A stretch of 64,000 bases of DNA from Chrysogorgia sp. JL179-B06 (Eukaryota; Cnidaria; Anthozoa; Scleralcyonacea; Chrysogorgiidae): NCBI GenBank assembly GCA_035772405.1, contig JAYKKM010000307.1:250501-314500 (forward strand). Reading direction: 5' to 3'. Made by a program: the position numbers and the translations under genes. Shown here piece by piece: positions 58,010 through 64,000 of the stretch (the stretch's first letter is position 1; every line of letters begins with the position of its first letter). Below the pieces are notes generated by a model. That model did not search any database. It saw nothing but the letters and a program-made list of their open reading frames with translations, and had not been told where the DNA came from.

Positions 58010-58435
58010 TTAGTCAAAAGACTCGATAGCCGAGTTGGATGAGTTATTCACACGTGTTGGTGTTGGGACGTAGTCGTGAACGTGTGGAGTGTCTTTCGAC
58101 TGAAGGGCTACGCAAGTGTCTTTCGAGTGGCTAGTTGGTGATGTGTCTTGTCGTTGTTTGTACGCGAAGTATAGCGCGCCAACTCCTGTGATAGCGCCAA
58201 CCACACCGACAACGTGCGTAAGAGTGATACTACTTCGCTCGTCTTCGAGAACAGAGTCAGCGTGTTGTTTCTCTTGTTCGAGTCTTTCGTGAGCTCTCTT
58301 CTTTTTTATACCTTTGCTTATCTCTGCAAGTCTCTTCCCAGAGGCGACTTTACGTGGGTCTTTAATTTTCACTGGATTGTCGTTCGTTGTGATCTTAGGT
58401 TTATCGTTAGCACTAGCATTAGTAGTAGGTTCCAT
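58010..58435 (-). CDS. Small single-pass membrane protein
   Basis: 141 residues, orthologue of 11531-11875: NPVKIKDPRKVASGKRLAEI is the shared segment, followed by a charged helix, a membrane helix (LTHVVGVVGAITGVGALYFAY) and a longer polar tail. Start context AATAAAAGAATG. Function unknown. Confidence 0.7.
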   Translation of the reverse strand: MEPTTNASANDKPKITTNDNPVKIKDPRKVASGKRLAEISKGIKKKRAHERLEQEKQHADSVLEDERSSITLTHVVGVVGAITGVGALYFAYKQRQDTSPTSHSKDTCVALQSKDTPHVHDYVPTPTRVNNSSNSAIESFD

Positions 58436-58449
58436 TCTTTTATTTAGTT

Positions 58450-58745
58450 AGATCTAATTAGATCTAGCTAAAAGTTAGCTAAAAGTTAGTAACACTAGAA
58501 AAATTTTAGCTAAAAGTTAGCTAAAAGTTAGTAACACTAGAAAAATTTTAGCTAAAAGTTAGCTAAAAGTTAGTAACACTAGAAAAATTTTAGCTAAAAG
58601 TTAGCTAAAAGTTAGTAATACTAGAAAAATTTTAGCTAAATTTTAGCTAAAAGTTAGTAACACTAGAAAAATTTTAGCTAAAAGTTAGCTAAAAGTTAGT
58701 AATACTAGAAAAATTTTAGCTAAATTTTAGCTAAAAGTTAGTAAC
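58450..58745. repeat. 42-bp tandem array with adjacent 16-bp palindrome
   Basis: Seven imperfect units of about 42 bases run from about 58466 to 58745. Each is built from TTAGCTAAAAG sub-repeats followed by TTAGTAACACTAGAAAAATT. The array starts next to AGATCTAATTAGATCT (58450-58465), a perfect palindrome. It fills the only large gap in the small-gene cluster. An origin, partition site or enhancer is possible, as in other iteron-like arrays; this is inferred. Confidence 0.9.
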
Positions 58746-58791
58746 ACATACATCGCATTCTAGTGTGACATATGTCAAATTCTACTCAAAG

Positions 58792-59046
58792 CTACTTCTT
58801 AGCTGTCATCCCTCCACCTTGTCCTTGTTGGCTTTTGTAGTATTTGTTCTCGTGTTCTAACGTGCTTATCTTTTTTATACGATACTTCGCGTACTCCTCT
58901 AACTCCGCAATCTTTTTTTCAAGTTTGAGTACTTTGATCGCGTACTCCTCTAACTCCGCAATCTTTTTTTCAAGTTTGAGTACTTTGATCGCGTACTCTT
59001 CTAAGTGTGACTGTTGCGACTGTCGTGAACTAACACCTGTAAACAT
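58792..59046 (-). CDS. Short coiled-coil protein with internal duplication
   Basis: 84 residues from the ATG at 59046, chosen because AATAAA touches it; the frame is open to 59097. Two exact copies of EEYAIKVLKLEKKIAEL are followed by a third degenerate copy, forming a continuous heptad coiled coil. The tail is QQGQGGGMTAKK. The DNA repeat is about 51 bases and suggests recent unit gain. Function unknown. Confidence 0.65.
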   Translation of the reverse strand: MFTGVSSRQSQQSHLEEYAIKVLKLEKKIAELEEYAIKVLKLEKKIAELEEYAKYRIKKISTLEHENKYYKSQQGQGGGMTAKK

Positions 59047-59090
59047 TTTATTAGAACCATGACCGACACATCTCTCATAAAATAAAAGAG

Positions 59091-59492
59091 ATGGCAAGTA
59101 TGATGGCAGGTGGGTTATTCAACGCACTCGCATTCGCTGGTGCAGGATTCCTGTTCAAAAGTCTAGACGGTGACAATTACGGTGAGGAGATGAAGCGACA
59201 TAACCTCGCGATTGAGGAACTCGCGCGATATAAAGAGATATGGAACGAGGAGGAGATCGAACATCGCGACAAACTTGCGAGACTACGACAAGCCTTGTCG
59301 GACGCCAACCACAGCATAAACGACACAAACGCGGCACTCGACGAGTTCTCCGCAACATTCCGTAGGGAACCAGAACTACGCGACTACTACACACCGTCGA
59401 AAGAGATGCGAGAGTACCTATCCATAACGGAGGGAGCGATGTATGTAGGTATTGGGTGGGTTGGATATAAGGCGGTGAGTTATATCGTTTAA
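59091..59492 (+). CDS. Conserved Polinton coiled-coil/membrane protein
   Basis: 133 residues, orthologue of 10847-11266: MAGGLFNALAFAGAGFLF, the KLARLRQALSDANHSINDTN segment, DYYTPSKEMREY and a C-terminal hydrophobic helix. It has the same orientation as the polymerase in both elements. Start context AATAAAAGAGATG. Confidence 0.75.
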   Translation: MASMMAGGLFNALAFAGAGFLFKSLDGDNYGEEMKRHNLAIEELARYKEIWNEEEIEHRDKLARLRQALSDANHSINDTNAALDEFSATFRREPELRDYYTPSKEMREYLSITEGAMYVGIGWVGYKAVSYIV

Positions 59493-59543
59493 AGAATCGA
59501 CATATAGAGCGACGTAATCTAAAAACCAAGTAGAATAAAGGAG

Positions 59544-60041
59544 ATGAGTATTGAATTTGGAAAATTTGTTCAAAATAAGAAGTACGGGAATGCTACAGTA
59601 ACGTTGAAAATGGAACCACTACTTTTTAAAGACACCTTCACGTTTGGTGTTCAAGAGAGCAAGTTCGACAAAAAGAAGTTTACGGCCGCTCTTTGTCTCG
59701 ACGACGAGCAGACCGACAAACTTGAGAAGATTGGGAGTGACATCCTGAAAGGACTCGTCGACATGGACATAGCTGTTACAGAGGTGAAGAGTGGACTCTA
59801 CACTGACAAGCTCTACGTCAAAGCTGATCCTGACCAGTTCACAGCGTACGACGAAGCTGATGAGGAGATAGAGTTCTCCGAGTTAGTCAAGTTAAAAAAA
59901 TATAAAGTCAACGCAGCAGTCGACGTCACTAGCGTGTTCGTTAAGGATGGTGTAGCTCATCTCCAGCTATACTTCCATGAGATAGTTAAGTTAGACGAAG
60001 TCAAGGAGAAGAAAGTCAAACGTAAGCGTGTTGCCTTCTAG
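59544..60041 (+). CDS. Possible single-stranded DNA-binding protein
   Basis: 165 residues, alternating beta-rich stretches, with acidic DEADEEIEFSEL and a basic tail (KEKKVKRKRVAF). The arrangement of strands (NATVTLKMEPLLFKD, KYKVNAAVDVTSVF, VAHLQLYFHEI) is compatible with a T7 gp2.5-like OB fold. It sits in the replication block just upstream of the polymerase. I cannot prove the fold by eye. Polinton-1 has no visible homologue. Start context AATAAAGGAGATG. Confidence 0.45.
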   Translation: MSIEFGKFVQNKKYGNATVTLKMEPLLFKDTFTFGVQESKFDKKKFTAALCLDDEQTDKLEKIGSDILKGLVDMDIAVTEVKSGLYTDKLYVKADPDQFTAYDEADEEIEFSELVKLKKYKVNAAVDVTSVFVKDGVAHLQLYFHEIVKLDEVKEKKVKRKRVAF

Positions 60042-60055
60042 TTCCACACTCTATA

Positions 60056-60082
60056 ATTCCCAGACACACTCTGTCTGGGAAT
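60056..60082. terminator. 11-bp hairpin 3' of the 59544 gene
   Basis: ATTCCCAGACA pairs with TGTCTGGGAAT around CACTC, 14 bases after the stop codon. It lies just before the AATAAAATG of the next gene. Confidence 0.7.
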
Positions 60083-60092
60083 GATAAATAAA

Positions 60093-60224
60093 ATGAGCAC
60101 TCTCATACAAAGATCTAACGACATCGTACGACAGTACTACCTCACAGACCACGACCTCACATTCGAAGAGGTCTGCGTCATGACTCTAGAACTTCTCTCA
60201 ACCCTCTCACTAAAGCGAGTTTAA
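60093..60224 (+). CDS. 43-residue small protein
   Basis: MSTLIQRSNDIVRQYYLTDH then LTFEEVCVMTLELLSTLSLK, a short helical protein. The ATG is in GATAAATAAAATG, directly after a 3' hairpin, and the frame fills the gap between two genes. No homologue recognised. Confidence 0.5.
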   Translation: MSTLIQRSNDIVRQYYLTDHDLTFEEVCVMTLELLSTLSLKRV

Positions 60225-60254
60225 AGAGAGTAGAATATACTACTATAATAAAAT

Positions 60255-60701
60255 ATGACACGTCCGAAAGGATCACTTAACAAAGTCCAAAAACCAAAAG
60301 TTGAGAAAAAACCAAAAGCTAGAAAAGAAGAGCCGACTAAAGAACCTGCAAAGGGACGAACACCAAAGGACTACCAGACACTGAAAGATTTGAGAACTAT
60401 CGCGAAAGAGCGTGGAATTACGTTAAGTCGTAACACGAACCGCGACGAGATTAGAGACAAGCTCGATATGGACCTGGTGGTCTCACCGAAAAGATACGAG
60501 CACTGTAAGACTAAGAAACTAGCTCAGATCGCGATCAAAACTAACGTCGACACTGGAGAAGAAACCAAGTATAAGAGTCTATTCGCGTTAGCGAACAGCT
60601 TGAACTTGTTCGCAGGTTCCATCACGTATCGCATAAAGAATAACAAGAGTCTCGTAGTCGATGGAGTCACTTATACTTTTCGTAGAGAGGCACTGTGTTA
60701 G
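60255..60701 (+). CDS. DNA-binding protein with SAP-like and NUMOD-like segments
   Basis: 148 residues. A lysine/proline-rich N-terminus precedes a SAP/HeH-like segment (LKDLRTIAKERGITLSRNTN then RDEIRDKL), and the C-terminal 40 residues (YKSLFALANSLNLFAGSITY then RIKNNKSLVVDGVTYTF) look like a NUMOD1-type helix-turn-helix module. Both bind DNA in other proteins. It may assist replication or transcription, as it lies next to the polymerase. Start context AATAAAATATG. Confidence 0.55.
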   Translation: MTRPKGSLNKVQKPKVEKKPKARKEEPTKEPAKGRTPKDYQTLKDLRTIAKERGITLSRNTNRDEIRDKLDMDLVVSPKRYEHCKTKKLAQIAIKTNVDTGEETKYKSLFALANSLNLFAGSITYRIKNNKSLVVDGVTYTFRREALC

Positions 60702-60715
60702 ATACACATACTAGT

Positions 60716-60741
60716 TTTTCAAAAGACCCGTCTTTTGAAAA
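60716..60741. terminator. 11-bp hairpin 3' of the 60255 gene
   Basis: TTTTCAAAAGA pairs with TCTTTTGAAAA around CCCG, 14 bases after the stop codon, between this gene and the polymerase. Confidence 0.7.
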
Positions 60742-60790
60742 GAGAATCGAATTGTCCTATTTAAAGAAAAAAAATAATGTAAGTAAATAA

Positions 60791-63700
60791 ATGACGAGGT
60801 ATCTTAGTGAAAAGTTAACAAACGCAGCCAACTGGTTTGTTGAACATGTACCAGAGTCGATCAGAGGAGGAGTATCTAGTGCTTTTAACACACTCAAAAG
60901 CAAAGTCAACACATTACTTGGCAACGTCGAGGAGGATGAGTTTCACGACGTTGAGGGAGAACCAGAAGAGGACGTGTTCCACGACGCACAAGAACTATTG
61001 TTAGAACGCACTGACAACGCGTTAAGAGGTTTCTCGGAGACCTACACAACTCTCGCACCAGATGGAATGGATGAGAGAACGTTCCTGTCCACTGCGAGGA
61101 GACCAGTGATCGACTTGTGGACGACTGAGTTAGAGACGAGGGGTGGTCTCAAAACAAAACTCATTCTCGAGTGTGTGATGGTGAGAGCGTCCGACGCTGG
61201 AGACGTAGAGTCCACTACGTCATTCCACTCGTTCACAGAGATCGTGTTGCCAGGGAGTGATATGGATGAGGTGTATCAGAGGATGATAGAGAAGGTTCGA
61301 GAGAGTCTAGCCACGTACTTGAGGAGAGGGAGTGGCTGGCGGTTACATCACATCGTTAGACTAGATATGTTTCTCGACACGTATAGACCCATAAGAGGTA
61401 ACAGCTACATCCCAACACCAGCTGGTCTTGTTAGGAAACATGCTATAGTTAATATCCAGAACAAGACAGACGAAGAGTGCATCAAATGGTCTATTACTGC
61501 TTCGAGAATGACAAAACAGAAAAACATAGAGAAACTGAGCAAAGAAATGAGGAGAGAGTCGGAAAAGTTCGACTGGACAGGGATCTCATTTCCAACTCCA
61601 GTGTCTGATATTAAGAAGTTCACGAAAAATAATAAAATTTGTGTGAACGTGTTTGGGTACGACTCAAAAGAAGGAGTCTATCCACTTCAAATAGGAGGGA
61701 ACACAGCCGACACGATAAACTTGTTACTCATCACAGAGCAACATGAGGATGGATCTGTCAAGTCACACTACACGTGGATTAAGAACATGAGTCGGTTGTT
61801 AGCTGGACAAAAGAGCAAGCACAAAGAGAAGACTTTTTTCTGTTGTCGCTGTTTGAACAACTTCCCAACAGCGAGTAGTCTCGAAAAACACGACGAGTAC
61901 TGCTCACAGGTGGATAGCATCAAGACTGAGATGCCGAAAGAGGGTGAAGTGATAAAATTTAAACACGTCCATAAGACTCAAGACGTTCCATTCGTCATCT
62001 ACGCAGATTTCGAGAGCTTCATCGAGTCTATCGACTCGTGTGTGAACAACCCAGAAAGAAGTTCAACAACTCAATATCAACACCACACACCATCTGGGTT
62101 TTGTTTTCACTTGAAGTGTTACGACGATGAGCTTCACTACGAAGAACCTGTGATCTACACGAAAAAAAACGAGAGTGATAATATTGGTGAGATGTTCGTG
62201 ATAGAGGTTGAGAAAGCAGTGAGAAACATCTACGAGAAGTTTAAGGTTGAGAAAGCTATGATCTACGGTGTGAAAGATAAGGTTAAGTACGAAAGTAGTG
62301 AGACATGCTGGTTGTGTGGTGAGGACTGGACGAAAAAAACAAAAAAAGACAAGTCTGACCACAAAGTGCGCGACCATTGTCACTTAACGGGGAAATTTCG
62401 TGGAGCGGCTCATAATAGTTGTAATTTGAAATTTAGACTTCCGAAGTTCGTACCAGTGATATTTCACAACTTGTCTGGCTACGACGCGCACTTATTCGTT
62501 AAAAGTCTAAGTGTCTCGGAGGGTGACATCAGCTGTATTCCGAACAACGAGGAGAGGTACATCTCATTCAGTAAGGACATAACAGTCGATCACTACACTG
62601 ACGAGAGCGACAACGAGAAACCAATCATACGAGAGATCAGATTCATAGACTCTTTCAAATTCACGATGAAAAGTCTAGACAAACTCGTGAGCTTCTTACC
62701 GAAAGACAAACTCACAAGCACGTCGAGACACTTCCCAAACCACGAAGACTTTGACCACGTCTCTCGAAAGGGAGTGTTTCCCTACGAACACGTGACTGGA
62801 CTCGAGTCACTAGACGAGAGGGAGCTGCCACTGAAAGAAAAATTTTACTCTAAACTGACTGATAGTGACATCTCAGACGAGGACTACAGACGTGCTAAAG
62901 AAGTATGGAACCACTTCGATATGAAGACTATGCGAGACTATCACGACCTATATTTGAAAACCGACGTCATGTTGTTGGAGGACGTGTTCGAAAACTTTAG
63001 GAAGACGTGCAAGACGCACTACCAGTTAGATCCGGCGTTCTACTACACAGCACCTGGTTTGTCGTGGGACGCTCTGTTGAAGATCACTGGACAAGAGCTA
63101 GAACTTCTCACCGACATCGACATGTTGCTGATGACTGAGTCTGGGATTCGTGGTGGAGTAAGCATGATCACTAAGAGACACGCAACGTCAAACAATAAGT
63201 ACATGGACTATCTCAATGACATGGAACACACAGGTGATAGTATGTTCGACAAGTCAAAGCCTAGTGTGTTCCTACCGTACCTAGACGCGAACAATCTCTA
63301 TGGTTGTGCTATGAGCGAACCACTACCCGTTGGTGGGTTCGAGTGGATGACTGAGGAGCAGTTAGTGAACTGGAAAGGCGTTCCATGCGTTCTAGAGGTT
63401 GACTTAGAGTACCCTGTTGAGTTACACGATCTTCACAGTGACTATCCACTAGCTCCAGAGAGAGTGGAAGTGAACAGGGTAGAGAAACTAATTCCAAATT
63501 TGAATAACAAGACGAAGTACGTTCTTCACAAGAAGAATCTCGAGTTGTATTTGAGATTAGGAATGAGGCTCACGAAAACTCATCGTGGAGTGACGTTCGT
63601 CGAGAAGGCGTGGATGAAACCATATATTAATTTAAACACACAACTTAGGACTAAGGCGACTAACGAGTTCGAGAAAGACTTTTTCAAGCTGATGAACAAC

Positions 63701-64000
63701 TCGGTGTTCGGTAAGACAATGGAGAACATTCGAAACCGGGTCGACATACAACTCGTCACTACGGAAGAGAAGATGAGAAAACTGGTCGCTAAGTCAAACT
63801 ACTCTCACAGAACAATATTTGGAGAGAACCTCGTAGCTGTTCATATGAAAAGAACGAAAGTGAAATTCGACAAGCCGGTCTACTTAGGTATGTCTATATT
63901 AGACCTTAGCAAAATAGTTATGTACAAGTTTCACTACGACTACATTAAACCGAAGTACGGAGACAACGCTAAGTTATTATTCACAGACACGGACAGTCTC
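60791..64000 (+). CDS. polB: Polinton protein-primed-type family B DNA polymerase, 3' end outside window
   Basis: The first 1,070 codons are open; the window ends just inside polymerase motif C. Visible motifs are YADFE (about 404-408), a C-x2-C...DHCH...FRGAAH..CN endonuclease-VII-like segment (about 506-545), HNLSGYDAH (about 558-566), YHDLYLKTD, YLDANNLYGCAM (about 831), KLMNNSVFGKTMEN (about 967) and FTDTDS (about 1064). A Cys/His cluster (CCRCLNNFPTASSLEKH) precedes exonuclease motif I. The N-terminal 90 residues are acidic and unlike those of the Polinton-1 enzyme, which has NPLTxR repeats instead. Start context AAGTAAATAAATG. Confidence 0.95.
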   Translation, partial: MTRYLSEKLTNAANWFVEHVPESIRGGVSSAFNTLKSKVNTLLGNVEEDEFHDVEGEPEEDVFHDAQELLLERTDNALRGFSETYTTLAPDGMDERTFLSTARRPVIDLWTTELETRGGLKTKLILECVMVRASDAGDVESTTSFHSFTEIVLPGSDMDEVYQRMIEKVRESLATYLRRGSGWRLHHIVRLDMFLDTYRPIRGNSYIPTPAGLVRKHAIVNIQNKTDEECIKWSITASRMTKQKNIEKLSKEMRRESEKFDWTGISFPTPVSDIKKFTKNNKICVNVFGYDSKEGVYPLQIGGNTADTINLLLITEQHEDGSVKSHYTWIKNMSRLLAGQKSKHKEKTFFCCRCLNNFPTASSLEKHDEYCSQVDSIKTEMPKEGEVIKFKHVHKTQDVPFVIYADFESFIESIDSCVNNPERSSTTQYQHHTPSGFCFHLKCYDDELHYEEPVIYTKKNESDNIGEMFVIEVEKAVRNIYEKFKVEKAMIYGVKDKVKYESSETCWLCGEDWTKKTKKDKSDHKVRDHCHLTGKFRGAAHNSCNLKFRLPKFVPVIFHNLSGYDAHLFVKSLSVSEGDISCIPNNEERYISFSKDITVDHYTDESDNEKPIIREIRFIDSFKFTMKSLDKLVSFLPKDKLTSTSRHFPNHEDFDHVSRKGVFPYEHVTGLESLDERELPLKEKFYSKLTDSDISDEDYRRAKEVWNHFDMKTMRDYHDLYLKTDVMLLEDVFENFRKTCKTHYQLDPAFYYTAPGLSWDALLKITGQELELLTDIDMLLMTESGIRGGVSMITKRHATSNNKYMDYLNDMEHTGDSMFDKSKPSVFLPYLDANNLYGCAMSEPLPVGGFEWMTEEQLVNWKGVPCVLEVDLEYPVELHDLHSDYPLAPERVEVNRVEKLIPNLNNKTKYVLHKKNLELYLRLGMRLTKTHRGVTFVEKAWMKPYINLNTQLRTKATNEFEKDFFKLMNNSVFGKTMENIRNRVDIQLVTTEEKMRKLVAKSNYSHRTIFGENLVAVHMKRTKVKFDKPVYLGMSILDLSKIVMYKFHYDYIKPKYGDNAKLLFTDTDSL

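Larger units (their letters stand above)
44691..64000. mobile_element. Polinton-2: second Polinton/Maverick element, cut by window end
   Basis: The inferred left end, AGTAGAGGGAATATGGGGCT, resembles the Polinton-1 terminus (AGTAG, then A/G-rich, then GGGG and TAC) and follows CTGGTA, the expected six-base target site. The right end lies outside the window, so neither the TIR nor the duplication can be checked. Twenty-five coding regions are visible, in opposite orientation to Polinton-1, with the polymerase at the right. The encoded proteins are clearly divergent from those of Polinton-1, so the two are different families, not copies of each other. Confidence 0.9.

Noticed and set aside
58010..58447. 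Plus-strand frames in the small membrane-protein cluster
   Set aside because: They are shadows of the minus-strand genes, which have AATAAA start signals and Polinton-1 orthologues.

Overview
The window comes from an animal nuclear genome, most likely a marine invertebrate or a basal chordate, although the sequence does not fix the taxon. Evidence for this is the AT-rich non-coding DNA, split exons with GT/AG junctions, and a dense mix of animal transposons: a BEL/Pao LTR retrotransposon, a THAP-domain transposon with TTAA target sites, a hAT-type MITE and a tRNA-like SINE head. It is dominated by two large virus-like Polinton (Maverick) DNA transposons.

Layout. (1) 1-6053 and 25035-25810 are the two halves of one decayed BEL/Pao element on the minus strand. 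(2) 6054-25028 is a complete Polinton (Polinton-1, 18,975 bp) inserted in the BEL gag. It has 513-bp terminal inverted repeats (TIRs) that match wherever I compared them and a 6-bp target duplication, TGGTAG. (3) 25822-32322 is a Kolobok-like element with TTAA target sites at both ends. It carries a THAP transposase gene, a second gene with a P2X7-C-terminal-like domain, and an internal 346-bp hAT MITE. (4) 32327-44690 is mostly non-coding host DNA with a tRNA-like SINE head, a Myb-like exon and three decayed multicopy genes, one of them rearranged by an inversion. (5) From about 44691 to the window end is a second, divergent Polinton (Polinton-2), cut off inside the catalytic core of its DNA polymerase.

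The two Polintons lie in opposite orientation. They share a collinear core: protein-primed-type family B DNA polymerase, a small coiled-coil/membrane protein, two short membrane proteins, a fibre-like protein, a large tail-anchored protein, a penton-like minor capsid protein, chromodomain integrase, a coiled-coil membrane protein, double-jelly-roll major capsid protein, packaging ATPase and a helical membrane protein. Replication, integration, capsid and packaging functions are therefore present, but I found no adenain-like maturation protease in either element. Accessory genes differ. Polinton-1 has a thymidine kinase, a BRO-N/VRR-NUC/zinc-finger fusion, tandem penton-like genes and a duplicated coiled-coil membrane gene. 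Polinton-2 has a GIY-YIG nuclease, a possible single-strand DNA-binding protein, a SAP/NUMOD-like protein and a PPxY-bearing membrane protein.

The main new-looking signals are regulatory and modular. In Polinton-2, 23 of 24 genes have AATAAA (or AATAAATG) within about 9 bases of the start codon, on both strands and at divergent promoters. Strong hairpins lie just 3' of many stop codons in both elements. Two unrelated proteins per Polinton share an N-terminal MSLxxGY peptide, which may be a capsid-anchoring tag.
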